Shown in pieces: positions 8,106 to 17,240 of a stretch of 64,000 nucleotides of DNA; position 1 is the first letter of the stretch; each line of letters starts with the position of its first letter. The notes beneath the pieces were generated by a model. It worked only from the letters and a program-made list of their open reading frames with translations, did no database searches and was not told the origin of the DNA. The stretch covers positions 248,124 through 312,123 of the forward strand of contig DFCS01000044.1 of the NCBI GenBank assembly GCA_002367105.1, given 5' to 3'. The stretch comes from Hungatella sp. UBA3048 (GTDB lineage: Bacteria; Bacillota; Clostridia; Lachnospirales; Lachnospiraceae). The position numbers and the translations under genes are program-made.

Positions 8106-9765
8106 GACAAGCAGTAAAACAACAAAAAGGGGATCTTCCAATTTCCTGATCCAGGGAGCCATCCTTGCGGTGGCAGGAATTATCGTTCGGGTCATTGGCA
8201 TGTTTTACCGTATCCCTCTGGCGGATATTTTAGGGGATGAAGGAAATGGTTATTACAGCTCTGCGTTTACCATTTATTCCATCCTTTTGATTGTATCCTC
8301 CTACAGCCTGCCTACGGCAGTATCCAAGATGATCGCCACCAGATTGGCGAGAAAAGAGTACCTCAACTCCATAAGGGTGTTAAAGGTGGCTCTGTTTTAC
8401 GGTACTGTGGTAGGAGGGCTGGGAGCAGCCGTGCTCTGGTTTGGAGCGGATATATTCGCCAGCCGGTTTTTAAAAATGCCTTATACCTTCTATGCCTTAA
8501 AGACGCTGGCTCCTACCATCTGGGTGATAGCCTATCTTGGCGTGTTCCGGGGATATTTCCAGGGCATCGGGACCATGCTCCCCACGGCTGTATCTCAGAT
8601 TCTTGAACAGATCGTCAATGCGATCATCAGCGTATATGCAGCTTCCAGGCTGTTTCAGGCAGGACTTCGGTCCAATCTGGTTTACGGGTCTGGGTCATAC
8701 TCCTTTGCCTTTGGAGCGGCTGGAGGAACCATCGGAACAGGAGCAGGGGCCGTGGCTGCCCTGCTGTTTCTCCTGTTTATTTTATTCAGCTATGTGCCAA
8801 TCATGAAAAAGCAGGCAAGAAGGGACAGGACAAGGCGCCGGGAATCCTATGGAGAACTTTCCGGCGTTCTTTTCATGACAGTCTTTCCCATTGTTTTAAG
8901 CAGCGTAGCTTATAACATCAGTACCGTGATTGACAACAGCATCTATGGAAACGGCATGACGGCTATGGGCATGGGCGCTTCGGAGATTGCTTCCAACTGG
9001 GGCGTAATCGGGAAGTACCAGCTTCTCTTTAACATCCCGGTGGCAATTGCCAACTCCCTTGCTTCCGCCCTTATCCCATCCCTTTCAAGAGCAATGGCAG
9101 AAGGTGAGAGGGGACAGTTAAAAAGCAAGGTTTCCATGGTGATTCGTTTTTCCATGCTCATCGCCATACCGGCCACGGTGGGCCTTACGGTACTGGCAGG
9201 ACCTATCTGCAACCTGTTATTCAGCAGAAATGACAACTCGTCTCTTATTAAGATGATGATGTGCGGATCTGTGGCAGTCGTGTTTTTCTCACTTTCCACA
9301 GTAACAAACGGAGTATTACAGGGGATCAACCGGATGCAGACCCCTTTAAAGAATGCGATCATTTCCCTGATCCTTCATGTAATCATCCTGTGTATCATGC
9401 TTTTCGGATTCCGGATGGGAATCTACAGCGTGGTTTATTCTAACATCCTATTTGCACTTACCATGTGTATCTTAAACGGAGCCGCTATCGGTCGGTTTTT
9501 AAACTACAGGCAGGAAATCAAGAAAACATTTATTATTCCCATCCTTGCATCGGGAGTTATGGGAGCGGCTGCTTATGGCTCCTATTTCCTTGTGCATCTG
9601 ACCTTAAAGCGCAATGTATTCAGTGTTCTTGCCGCTATAGCGATAGCTGTGGTGGTTTATGGAATTCTTCTTTTAAAACTGCGCTGTGTAGATGAAGCAG
9701 AGCTTTTAAGCGTTCCCGGAGGCAAGAAGCTGGTGCACATTGCAAGAAAATTCCATCTTTTGTGA
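8092..9765 (+). CDS. Polysaccharide/lipid flippase, SpoVB-YtgP type
   Basis: This 557-residue polytopic protein (about 14 hydrophobic segments) belongs to the MOP superfamily. The start is SSNFLIQGAILAVAGIIVRV, followed by GMFYRIPLADILGDEGNGYY, the usual N-terminus of the SpoVB/YtgP branch. Members flip lipid-linked precursors; SpoVB is required for spore cortex synthesis and YtgP-like proteins act in cell wall synthesis. Sequence alone does not separate these roles. It overlaps the DUF3048 gene by 14 bases and ends the operon. Confidence 0.85.
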   Translation: MEKNRTSSKTTKRGSSNFLIQGAILAVAGIIVRVIGMFYRIPLADILGDEGNGYYSSAFTIYSILLIVSSYSLPTAVSKMIATRLARKEYLNSIRVLKVALFYGTVVGGLGAAVLWFGADIFASRFLKMPYTFYALKTLAPTIWVIAYLGVFRGYFQGIGTMLPTAVSQILEQIVNAIISVYAASRLFQAGLRSNLVYGSGSYSFAFGAAGGTIGTGAGAVAALLFLLFILFSYVPIMKKQARRDRTRRRESYGELSGVLFMTVFPIVLSSVAYNISTVIDNSIYGNGMTAMGMGASEIASNWGVIGKYQLLFNIPVAIANSLASALIPSLSRAMAEGERGQLKSKVSMVIRFSMLIAIPATVGLTVLAGPICNLLFSRNDNSSLIKMMMCGSVAVVFFSLSTVTNGVLQGINRMQTPLKNAIISLILHVIILCIMLFGFRMGIYSVVYSNILFALTMCILNGAAIGRFLNYRQEIKKTFIIPILASGVMGAAAYGSYFLVHLTLKRNVFSVLAAIAIAVVVYGILLLKLRCVDEAELLSVPGGKKLVHIARKFHLL

Positions 9766-9819
9766 TTAAAACCCAGGAAGAAGGCAGATACTATACTTAC
9801 ATGAAGGAGGTATCAACTC

Positions 9820-10206
9820 ATGAAGAAGTATATGTTCTGCTTTCTTTTGTTCGTAGCGGCATCCGCCATTTGCTTAGGAATTGGATTTGCCATTACAAAG
9901 GACAGCGTAAGGCCTGAGGAGGCTCTGCCGGGGGCAACCATAGAAACAGAAACTGTAACGGAAGCGCAGATTGTGATAAACCAGGAAGAGGTTGAACCCG
10001 TAAATGCAAAAGGCAAAGAAAAATTTTATCTTGTCTCAGAGGACGGATATCTTCTCGTCCTCTACCAGGATAAAACAACCATCTGCCTTTATACTCATAT
10101 GCCCGTCACTGACTTTCCCGAGGAAGAACGGGGGAAGTTAATGGATGGCATATGGTTTTCTTCCATGATCGAGGTATTTAATTACCTGGAATCCTATACA
10201 AGCTGA
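9820..10206 (+). CDS. Conserved exported protein, function unknown
   Basis: The 128-residue protein has an N-terminal membrane anchor or signal (about residues 3-25, FCFLLFVAASAICLGIGFAI), an acidic linker with ETETVTEAQ, and a compact C-terminal domain (KFYLVSEDGYLLVLYQDKTT, then HMPVTDFPEE, ending EVFNYLESYTS). It resembles small sporulation-related exported proteins of Clostridia in layout (BofC-like C-terminal strand pattern), but I cannot assign it. The RBS AAGGAGG is strong. It lies between the flippase and a flavoprotein and may be its own unit. Confidence 0.7.
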   Translation: MKKYMFCFLLFVAASAICLGIGFAITKDSVRPEEALPGATIETETVTEAQIVINQEEVEPVNAKGKEKFYLVSEDGYLLVLYQDKTTICLYTHMPVTDFPEEERGKLMDGIWFSSMIEVFNYLESYTS

Positions 10207-10214
10207 AGAAATAC

Positions 10215-10243
10215 TTGAAATGAAGAGGCAAACTGGATACAAT
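10215..10243 (+). promoter_or_regulatory. Putative sigma-A promoter for the flavoprotein pair
   Basis: TTGAAA (10215-10220), a 17-base spacer and TACAAT (10238-10243) sit 30 bases before the gene at 10273. Confidence 0.6.
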
Positions 10244-10272
10244 AAGTCTGTCTGAGGATACAGGAGGATTTT

Positions 10273-11526
10273 ATGAAACAACAGGTAATCATCGTAGGAG
10301 CAGGAGCTTCCGGTCTGGCAGCGGCTATCCAGGCAGCCAGACAGGGTGCTTCTGTTACCGTTTTAGAACATACAGCCAAACCGGGAAAAAAACTTCTTTC
10401 CACCGGAAACGGAAAATGCAATTTAACCAATTTAATCACCCCTGATGGCACTTACCGGGGAGGTCAGCAGGAGTTTATTAAAAAAGTGCTGGATCACATA
10501 ACAGTAGAACAGACGCTGGGATTTTTCCGGGACCTGGGTCTTGTTCTTACAGACCGGAATGGATATGTCTATCCCAACACCGGACAAGCCGTTTCTGTTT
10601 TAGAAGCCCTTCTTTTTGAACTTAACCATCTGGGCGTTTCCATCATCACTGACTGTCAGGTTGAGGAGATAAGGAAGGATTTGTCCCTGATGACCTCAAA
10701 AGGTAAGAAAAAGGCAGATGCCATCATTTTAGCAGCAGGTTCCATGGCGGCTCCAAAAACAGGATCCGATGGAAGCGGTTATAAACTGGCAAGAGCTTTG
10801 GGGCACCGCATCGTTAAGCCGCTGCCTGCTTTGGTACAGCTAAAGTGCAGGGAAAAGTGGTACAAACAGGCAGCCGGTGTCAGGACAGAGGCTACTGTAA
10901 CGCTTAAAATAGACGGAAAAACTGCAGCAGAAGACCGTGGGGAACTTCAGTTCACGGATTATGGAATCTCCGGCATTCCGGTTTTCCAGGTCAGCCGTTT
11001 TGCTGCCAGAGGAATCGATACAGGCCGACAGGTGACGGCAGAACTGGATTTATTACCTTTCATGGATTTTGACAGTGCCAGTAAGCTTCTTTCGGAAAGG
11101 GCGAAGCGCTTTAGCTACCGGCCGGCGGAAGAATTTTTAAATGGTGTATTGAATCACAAGCTTGCGCGGATACTTTTAAAGGAAGCCGGGATCCCAGAGA
11201 AAGGCTTTGTTAAAGATATCACAACCATGCAGATAAAAAAGCTGACCTCTGCTTTAAAGGGACTTAAAACTGAAATCCTTGCCGCCAATTCCTTTGATCA
11301 GGCTCAGGTGTGCAGCGGAGGCATTGATACCAGGGAAGTGGACCCTAATACCATGGAGTCAAAACTAATGAACGGACTTTACCTGGCTGGGGAGATTCTT
11401 GACGTGGATGGCATCTGCGGAGGTTATAACCTTCAGTGGGCGTGGTCATGCGGCATACTGGCAGGTACTAGTGCAGGAAAGGCGGTCCTTCGGGGCAGGA
11501 AAGAGGAACGTAATGATCAGAATTAA
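10273..11526 (+). CDS. HI0933/BaiN-family NAD(P)/FAD-dependent oxidoreductase
   Basis: The 417-residue protein begins with an FAD-binding Rossmann motif, IIVGAGASGLAAAIQAA, and has the family's GKKLLSTGNGKCNLTN segment. The C-terminal flavin motif LYLAGEILDVDGICGGYNLQ is typical of the HI0933-like family. One characterised relative, BaiN, acts in bile acid dehydroxylation, but most members are core proteins of unknown substrate, so no substrate is claimed. Its stop lies 11 bases inside the next flavoprotein gene. Confidence 0.85.
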   Translation: MKQQVIIVGAGASGLAAAIQAARQGASVTVLEHTAKPGKKLLSTGNGKCNLTNLITPDGTYRGGQQEFIKKVLDHITVEQTLGFFRDLGLVLTDRNGYVYPNTGQAVSVLEALLFELNHLGVSIITDCQVEEIRKDLSLMTSKGKKKADAIILAAGSMAAPKTGSDGSGYKLARALGHRIVKPLPALVQLKCREKWYKQAAGVRTEATVTLKIDGKTAAEDRGELQFTDYGISGIPVFQVSRFAARGIDTGRQVTAELDLLPFMDFDSASKLLSERAKRFSYRPAEEFLNGVLNHKLARILLKEAGIPEKGFVKDITTMQIKKLTSALKGLKTEILAANSFDQAQVCSGGIDTREVDPNTMESKLMNGLYLAGEILDVDGICGGYNLQWAWSCGILAGTSAGKAVLRGRKEERNDQN

Positions 11527-13108
11527 TCAGCTAAAGCTGCCGGTGGATCACACAGAAGAGGCATTATGGGCAAAGGCAGCAAAAATATTAAAAATTCCGG
11601 TAAAGGAAATCCGCTCCATTCAAATAATCAAACAGTCTGTTGATGCAAGAAAAAAAGAGGAAATCCATTTTACTTACAGCATCGATGTGGAAACTACAAA
11701 AGAAGAGTCTGTGATACATAAAGCAAAAAGCGGAGACATTGGAATATCAGAGAAAAAAGAATACTCCTTTCCAAAGCCCGGTACCGAACAAATGACCAGC
11801 CGGCCGGTAATTATCGGAGCCGGACCGGCCGGGCTTTTTTGCGGGCTCATGCTGGCAAGACACGGATACCGCCCCCTTCTTCTGGAACGGGGAGAATCCG
11901 TGGAAAAGCGCAGGGAGGCCGTAGACTTATTCTGGAATGGCGGGACATTAAAACCGGATTGTAATGTACAGTTTGGAGAGGGAGGCGCAGGTACCTTTTC
12001 CGATGGAAAGCTTAATACCCTTGTGAAAGATCCTCTTATGAGGAACCGGAAGGTATTGGAGATTTTCGTGGAATTCGGTGCTGATCCCTCTATTCTCTAT
12101 GTAAATAAACCTCATATCGGCACTGATGTTTTAAGCGGCATCGTGAGAGGAATGAGGGAGGAGATCATAAACCTTGGAGGAGAGGTCCGTTTTAACAGCC
12201 GTGTGACCGATTTTATCGTAAAAGAAGGCAGGCTGCAGGGAGTGATGGTCGATGCTAAGGAAGAGATCCCCACAGAAATTCTTGTGCTGGCTATCGGACA
12301 CAGCGCCAGGGATACCTTTGAAGTCCTGAATAAAAGAGGCATTCCTATGGAGGCAAAGGCCTTTGCGGTGGGCTTAAGAATCCAGCATCCACAGGAAAGC
12401 ATCAACCGTTCCCAGTATGGAACCGGAGACCATCTAGTATTGGGCCCGGCGGATTACAAGCTGACCCACCAGTGCACAAACGGAAGAGGTGTATATACTT
12501 TCTGTATGTGTCCCGGAGGATATGTAGTCAATGCCTCCTCGGAGGAACACAGACTTGCAGTAAACGGAATGAGTTATCACAAGAGGGATGGCGTAAACGC
12601 CAACAGCGCCTTGATTGTTACCATAACACCAGAGGATTTTGGCGGTACAACTCCTCTTGCCGGAATCGCTTATCAAAGACGGCTGGAAGAAGCGGCCTTT
12701 TTAAGCAGCAGCGGGAAAATTCCAGTCCAGCTTTACGGAGATTTTAAAAAGAATCAGCCCTCAAAGGCATTTGGTGATGTAGAACCGGCCTTTAAAGGCT
12801 TATATGATTTTGCCAACATCAGAGACTTTCTTCCTGAATACCTATCAGAATCCCTGATTCAGGGAGTGGAAACCTTTGAGCGCCGGATTCATGGCTTTTC
12901 CAGGCCGGACGCCATCCTGGCAGGTGTGGAAAGCAGAACTTCTTCACCGGTACGCATTCCCAGAGACGAAACCTTTGAATGCAGTATCAACGGAATTTAT
13001 CCATGCGGAGAAGGCGCCGGCTATGCAGGAGGGATCACCTCTGCTGCAATGGACGGCTTAAAAGTGGCGGAAGCCATTGCTTCCAGATTTGACAGGTTTT
13101 CTATATAA
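11513..13108 (+). CDS. FAD-dependent protein of the COG2509 family
   Basis: The 531-residue protein has an N-terminal alpha/beta domain (about 1-95, MIRINQLKLPVDH...), an FAD-binding motif VIIGAGPAGLFCGLMLARHG near residue 100, and FAD-family segments FGEGGAGTFSDGKLNT and GAGYAGGITSAAMDGLK near the end. It is a conserved flavoprotein of unknown substrate. The start is the ATG at 11513, with AAGAGGA upstream; a longer reading from 11399 is the previous gene in another frame. It overlaps that gene by 14 bases. Confidence 0.85.
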   Translation: MIRINQLKLPVDHTEEALWAKAAKILKIPVKEIRSIQIIKQSVDARKKEEIHFTYSIDVETTKEESVIHKAKSGDIGISEKKEYSFPKPGTEQMTSRPVIIGAGPAGLFCGLMLARHGYRPLLLERGESVEKRREAVDLFWNGGTLKPDCNVQFGEGGAGTFSDGKLNTLVKDPLMRNRKVLEIFVEFGADPSILYVNKPHIGTDVLSGIVRGMREEIINLGGEVRFNSRVTDFIVKEGRLQGVMVDAKEEIPTEILVLAIGHSARDTFEVLNKRGIPMEAKAFAVGLRIQHPQESINRSQYGTGDHLVLGPADYKLTHQCTNGRGVYTFCMCPGGYVVNASSEEHRLAVNGMSYHKRDGVNANSALIVTITPEDFGGTTPLAGIAYQRRLEEAAFLSSSGKIPVQLYGDFKKNQPSKAFGDVEPAFKGLYDFANIRDFLPEYLSESLIQGVETFERRIHGFSRPDAILAGVESRTSSPVRIPRDETFECSINGIYPCGEGAGYAGGITSAAMDGLKVAEAIASRFDRFSI

Positions 13109-13109
13109 A

Positions 13110-13138
13110 TTGACGAAATCATAAAAATGATGTAAGAT
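13110..13138 (+). promoter_or_regulatory. Putative sigma-A promoter for proB
   Basis: TTGACG (13110-13115), a 17-base spacer and TAAGAT (13133-13138) lie about 30 bases before proB. Confidence 0.7.
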
Positions 13139-13166
13139 ATGAAACAAAAAGAAATACAGAAAGCAG

Positions 13167-14042
13167 ATGATAATGAAGATGAACGCCACAGAACGAGAGG
13201 AACTAAAGGATAAAAAAAGGATTGTGATAAAGATTGGATCCTCATCCTTAACCCATGCCTACACAGGGGATTTGAATCTGATGAAAATTGAAAAGCTGGT
13301 TCGGGTAATCAGTGATTTAAAGGGACAGGGAAAGCAGGTAGTTTTAGTTTCCTCAGGCGCAATAGCAGCAGGACGTCAGGCTCTTGGGCACCATACCAGA
13401 CCTGTAACCATATCAGAAAAACAAGCATTCGCCGCCGTGGGTCAGGCCAGGCTTATGATGGTGTACCAAAAGCTGTTTGCTGAATATAATCAAATAGCGG
13501 CACAGGTTCTTTTAACCAAAAATACCATGGTTAATGACAGCAGCCGTTATAATGCCCAGAACACCTTTGATGAACTTTTAAAACTTGGGACCATCCCCAT
13601 TGTCAATGAAAACGATACCGTATCCACCTCTGAAATTCCTCTGGTGGATAATTTCGGCGATAATGACCGGCTTTCCGCCATTGTTGCCGCATTGATCGGG
13701 GCAGATCTTTTAATATTATTATCGGATATTGACGGTCTTTATTCCGATGATCCCAGACAAAACCCGAAGGCAGAATTTATCGGTTTGGTAAAGGAAATCA
13801 CGCCTAAGCTGCTTGATATGGGAAAATCCACCTCCGGAAGCGATGTGGGAACCGGAGGCATGGCTGCAAAGCTTGCTGCCGCCCGTATTGCTACGGACAG
13901 CGGTTCCGATATGGTCATTGCAAACGGTGACCAGGTGGAGGTCATCGAGCAGATCGTAACAGGAGAAGAAAAAGGAACCCTGTTCCTGGCCCATTCAAAC
14001 CATGACTTTGACTTAATGGACTATATTAATCACGAATATTAA
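13167..14042 (+). CDS. proB: Glutamate 5-kinase, short form
   Basis: This enzyme phosphorylates glutamate with ATP, the first step of proline synthesis. Visible motifs are RIVIKIGSSSLT, VVLVSSGAIAAGRQ, PIVNENDTVS and GTGGMAAKLAAARIA, the amino-acid-kinase fold. At 291 residues it ends right after this domain and lacks the C-terminal PUA domain of the roughly 365-residue enzymes. Several ATGs near the start (13167, 13173, 13179) make the exact start uncertain. It opens the proB-DUF896-fthC-proA group. Confidence 0.93.
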   Translation: MIMKMNATEREELKDKKRIVIKIGSSSLTHAYTGDLNLMKIEKLVRVISDLKGQGKQVVLVSSGAIAAGRQALGHHTRPVTISEKQAFAAVGQARLMMVYQKLFAEYNQIAAQVLLTKNTMVNDSSRYNAQNTFDELLKLGTIPIVNENDTVSTSEIPLVDNFGDNDRLSAIVAALIGADLLILLSDIDGLYSDDPRQNPKAEFIGLVKEITPKLLDMGKSTSGSDVGTGGMAAKLAAARIATDSGSDMVIANGDQVEVIEQIVTGEEKGTLFLAHSNHDFDLMDYINHEY

Positions 14043-14052
14043 GGAGAACCCT

Positions 14053-14274
14053 ATGAATCAGGATAAGATCGACAGAATCAATACACTTTATCATAAATCA
14101 AAAGCAACAGGATTATCGGAAGAAGAACAGGCGGAGCAGGCTGCTTTACGAAGAGAGTATATCGAATCCATCCGCAATAGTTTACGGGGAAATTTAAACA
14201 ACATTTCCATTCAGGAGGAAGACGGATCCGTAACGGATTTGGGTAAAAAGTATGGAAAAGTTGGAGAAGAATGA
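14053..14274 (+). CDS. DUF896 (YnzC-like) small protein
   Basis: The 73-residue protein matches the DUF896 pattern: KIDRINTLYHKSKATGLSEE, EQAALRREYIESIR and a short tail. In Bacillus subtilis, YnzC-type proteins are small cytoplasmic proteins of two helices with no settled role. RBS AAGGAGA. Its last 23 bases overlap fthC, so the two are probably co-translated. Confidence 0.85.
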   Translation: MNQDKIDRINTLYHKSKATGLSEEEQAEQAALRREYIESIRNSLRGNLNNISIQEEDGSVTDLGKKYGKVGEE

Positions 14275-14794
14275 TATCAGGCGATTGATAAAGGAACAGC
14301 GAAAGACCTTGGAAACGGTTACCGAGAGTGTTTGGAACGATGCCATCTGCGAGCAGCTTTTAAGCCTTGATGATATCCTTCGGGCATATTGTGTTTACTG
14401 CTATGTCTCCTTTCGTCAGGAAGCAGGTACCTGGAAGTTCATGGAAGCTTTGGTAAAACAGGGAAAATACATAGCAGTACCAAAGGTTGTTGGAAAGGAA
14501 CTTGAATTTTATTCCATTTCAGGAAAAGCAGATTTAGAAGAAGGCGTCATGGGTATTATGGAGCCGAAACCAACCTGTTTAAAAATCCATGATCCGGAAG
14601 CTCCTGTGATTGTTCCGGGAGTTGCTTTTGATAAATCCGGAAACCGGCTCGGATACGGCGGCGGATATTATGACCGGTTCTTTGAAAGAGAACCAAATCA
14701 TCCCCGCATTGCCATTGCCTACGGCTTCCAGGTCTTTGATCATATTCCTACGGAACCACATGACAAACGTATGGACCGGATTATCATTCCTTAA
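14252..14794 (+). CDS. fthC: 5-formyltetrahydrofolate cyclo-ligase
   Basis: This enzyme converts 5-formyl-THF to 5,10-methenyl-THF using ATP. The 180-residue length fits. Motifs include the N-terminal IRRLIKEQRKTL, CYVSFRQEAGT, and the ATP-binding GYGGGYYDRFF near residue 133. The ATG at 14252 lies within the DUF896 gene. A small hairpin (CTTAAGG/CCTTAAG) covers its stop codon. Confidence 0.9.
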   Translation: MEKLEKNDIRRLIKEQRKTLETVTESVWNDAICEQLLSLDDILRAYCVYCYVSFRQEAGTWKFMEALVKQGKYIAVPKVVGKELEFYSISGKADLEEGVMGIMEPKPTCLKIHDPEAPVIVPGVAFDKSGNRLGYGGGYYDRFFEREPNHPRIAIAYGFQVFDHIPTEPHDKRMDRIIIP

Positions 14795-14837
14795 GGTATT
14801 CCCTTAAGAGCAAGAAAAAAACACCGATTAAGAAACA

Positions 14838-14895
14838 ACCTTCGGGTACCCTTTACACCCGATAAAGCGGGGGGGCCCTGCCCAAAGTTTAAGGG
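14838..14895 (+). repeat. Intergenic palindromic repeat, copy A (fthC-proA)
   Basis: This short gap holds CGGGT...ACCCG around CCTTTA and then CCCGATAAAGCGGGG. It shares ACCTT-CGGGTA-CCTTTA-CCC-AAAGCG with copies B (49752-49790) and C (56138-56176) and CCCGATRAAGCGGGG with copy D (54390-54470). It lies directly before the proA RBS. Confidence 0.6.
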
Positions 14896-14927
14896 CAATC
14901 ATAAGGAAAAGATTGGAGGAACCTTTT

Positions 14928-16172
14928 ATGACGATTACTGAAATCGGAAAAAAAGCAAAAGAAACAGCCGGAATTATAGGAATACAGGGATCAGCAAAAA
15001 AGAATGAAGGCTTAAAGGCAGCGGCAGCAGCCCTTCTGGAAGGAGAAGCGGAAATCCTCGCCGCAAACCAGGAGGATGTAATAAAAGCTGCTGCTTCCGG
15101 AATGACCGCCGGACTGATTGACCGCCTGGAACTGACTCCTGCGAGAATCGAAGCCATGGCCGACGGACTTTTATCCGTGGCTGCGTTAGATGACCCGGTG
15201 GGAGAAGTGCTTTCCATGAAGATCCGCCCCAACGGCCTGACCATCGGTCAGAAGCGCGTTCCTTTGGGTGTTGTAGGTATTATATACGAAGCCAGGCCCA
15301 ACGTGACCGCCGATGCATTTGGGCTCTGCTTTAAATCAGGAAATGCCGTGATCTTAAAGGGCGGAAGCGATGCTCTGGAATCCAATATGTTCATAGTTAA
15401 ATGGCTCCGTACCGGCTTAAGGAATGCAGGCCTTCCAGAGGATGCCATCCAGCTCATCACTGATACTGACAGAGAAGTAACAAAGGAATTCATGCGTCTT
15501 AGGGAATATGTGGATGTATTGATCCCAAGAGGAGGCGCCGGATTAATAAAAACCGTTGTGGATAACAGTACCATTCCGGTCATTGAAACAGGAACCGGAA
15601 ACTGCCATATTTTTGTCGATGAATCCGCAGATTTTGATATGGCCTTAGATATCATATTTAATGCAAAGACCCAGAGGATCGGAGTGTGCAATGCTTGCGA
15701 ATCCCTGGTCATTCACAGAGCAATTGCCCCTCAGTTCCTGCCTTTATTAAAAGAGAGACTCGCTAAAAAATCGGTAGAGATCCGGGCGGATGAAGAAGCC
15801 TGCACCATGATAGAGGGATTTGTCCCTGCGGCCGAAGAAGATTGGGGCAGTGAATACCTGGACTATATTTTGTCCTTAAAGATTGTTGGCTCTGTAGATG
15901 AAGCGATTTCTCACATTAATCGTTATAACACCAAGCATTCCGAAGCCATCATCACATCAGATTATAATAACGCTCAGAAGTTTTTAAATGAGATCGATGC
16001 AGCAGCCGTTTATGTCAATGCATCCACACGTTTTACGGATGGATATGAATTCGGCTTTGGTGCTGAGATCGGGATCAGTACCCAAAAGCTCCATGCAAGA
16101 GGTCCAATGGGGCTCAAAGAGCTGACGACCACCAAATATATCATATATGGGGATGGCCAGGTACGTCCGTAG
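14928..16172 (+). CDS. proA: Gamma-glutamyl phosphate reductase
   Basis: This enzyme reduces glutamyl 5-phosphate to the semialdehyde with NADPH, the second step of proline synthesis. The 414-residue protein has the aldehyde-dehydrogenase fold, with GVVGIIYEARPNVTADAF, VILKGGSDALESN, IETGTGNCHIFVDE and the catalytic cysteine region RIGVCNACESLVIH. The C-terminus has the usual GFGAEIGISTQKLHARGPMG. The start at 14928 has GGAGGA upstream; an in-frame codon at 14913 falls on the RBS itself. Confidence 0.96.
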   Translation: MTITEIGKKAKETAGIIGIQGSAKKNEGLKAAAAALLEGEAEILAANQEDVIKAAASGMTAGLIDRLELTPARIEAMADGLLSVAALDDPVGEVLSMKIRPNGLTIGQKRVPLGVVGIIYEARPNVTADAFGLCFKSGNAVILKGGSDALESNMFIVKWLRTGLRNAGLPEDAIQLITDTDREVTKEFMRLREYVDVLIPRGGAGLIKTVVDNSTIPVIETGTGNCHIFVDESADFDMALDIIFNAKTQRIGVCNACESLVIHRAIAPQFLPLLKERLAKKSVEIRADEEACTMIEGFVPAAEEDWGSEYLDYILSLKIVGSVDEAISHINRYNTKHSEAIITSDYNNAQKFLNEIDAAAVYVNASTRFTDGYEFGFGAEIGISTQKLHARGPMGLKELTTTKYIIYGDGQVRP

Positions 16173-16190
16173 CCTGGGCTGTCTTTTATA

Positions 16191-16237
16191 AAAATGGCTG
16201 TGAGATAGAATTTTTTTCTATCTCACAGCCATTTTTA
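16191..16237. terminator. Bidirectional terminator between proA and the GntR gene
   Basis: A perfect 20-base stem (16191-16210 with 16216-16235) with a loop of five T has T runs on the + side and A runs on the other, so it can stop transcription from both convergent genes. Confidence 0.92.
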
Positions 16238-16280
16238 TTATCAGAGAATCTTCAGTCCTCCCTGGAAGGGCTTTTTTAGG

Positions 16281-16994
16281 TCAGCTTTTGACATAAGTCA
16301 ACTGGTATTTCGGTGAGTTAAGCGTTAATTCCGTATAATCCATGATCTGATTATTGGTCAGATAAGTAGTATTGGCAACTCTCAGAATGGGAGTATCCAA
16401 AGAAATTCCAAACATCTCTGCAATACTTTTTGAAGGATGAAGAGGGGTTACCGTATGGTCGCTGTATGCGATTTTCAATCCCTTTACCTTTTCAAAATAC
16501 TGATATTTTGACTGCTGCAGTACCTGCATGGAGATATCGGGATATAACCGGCTGGACATATAGGTCGTTTCAAACTGAAAAATTTCATCATTTGCATACC
16601 GGATTCTTTCAATAAAATAAATGGGTTCCCCTGTCTCAATCTTTAAGATGGAAGCAATGTTTGAAGGTGCTTTCTGGATCATAAAGGTGGGAACTTCTGT
16701 CCGGACGGAAATTCCCTGTTCACACATTACTTCTGAAAATCCCTGGATGGAACTGGGGTTTAATGTAACAGAAGGGTGGCATACAAATGTTCCGACTCCG
16801 GCAACTCTTGTCAAAAGACCCTTTGCAACCAGATTATCTGTGGCTTTTCTGACAGTCACCCTTGATACATGATAAGTGTTAGAAAGCTCCAGCTCTGTGG
16901 GAATAAGATCGTCTTTTTTGTAATAACCTAAATTTATTTTCTGAAGCAAGTCATTTTCTATCTGTTTATATTGTGCAATTCTTTTTTCTGCCAT
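16281..16994 (-). CDS. GntR-family repressor with UTRA domain
   Basis: The 237-residue protein has an N-terminal winged helix (YKQIENDLLQKINLGYYKKD, PTELELSNTYHVSRVTVRKA) and a C-terminal UTRA ligand-binding domain (EPIYFIERIRYANDEIFQFE, TPILRVANTTYLTNNQIMDY). This HutC-type architecture usually binds a sugar phosphate or similar effector and represses a neighbouring catabolic operon. The start is the ATG at 16994, with GAGGTG upstream; a GTG at 17003 overlaps the RBS. It is divergent from the sulfatase-PTS operon, with candidate operators between, so it most likely controls that operon and itself. Confidence 0.9.
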   Translation of the reverse strand: MAEKRIAQYKQIENDLLQKINLGYYKKDDLIPTELELSNTYHVSRVTVRKATDNLVAKGLLTRVAGVGTFVCHPSVTLNPSSIQGFSEVMCEQGISVRTEVPTFMIQKAPSNIASILKIETGEPIYFIERIRYANDEIFQFETTYMSSRLYPDISMQVLQQSKYQYFEKVKGLKIAYSDHTVTPLHPSKSIAEMFGISLDTPILRVANTTYLTNNQIMDYTELTLNSPKYQLTYVKS

Positions 16995-17030
16995 AATAAT
17001 CACCTCATTTTATAATAAAACCAGTTCTTT

Positions 17031-17200
17031 AATTGTATTATACTTTGAAATAAATGACAATACATATTTGAATCAATATGTAAACTGCGCAGCATATTAA
17101 TAAAGGATACTGCATATTCCATGATAATACAATTGAATTAAATGTATTGACATTAATGAATAATTGTAGTATATTATGTACAGAAATGATAATACATATT
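17031..17200. promoter_or_regulatory. Candidate GntR operators between the regulator and the sulfatase-PTS operon
   Basis: The 238-base gap is AT-rich and repetitive. GTATTATAC (17035-17043) is a perfect odd palindrome lying over a likely -10 of the regulator gene. TACATATT-6-AATATGTA (17061-17082) is a perfect inverted repeat. ATGATAATACA occurs twice (17121-17131, 17186-17196), flanking the + strand promoter. The shared half-site is about AATACA. Confidence 0.5.
17147..17175 (+). promoter_or_regulatory. Sigma-A promoter of the sulfatase-PTS operon
   Basis: TTGACA (17147-17152), a 17-base spacer and TATATT (17170-17175). Candidate operator repeats lie just upstream and just downstream, an arrangement suited to repression. 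Confidence 0.7.
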
Positions 17201-17240
17201 AACGGAGATAAATACATTTGAACAGCAGGAGGTACAATTA

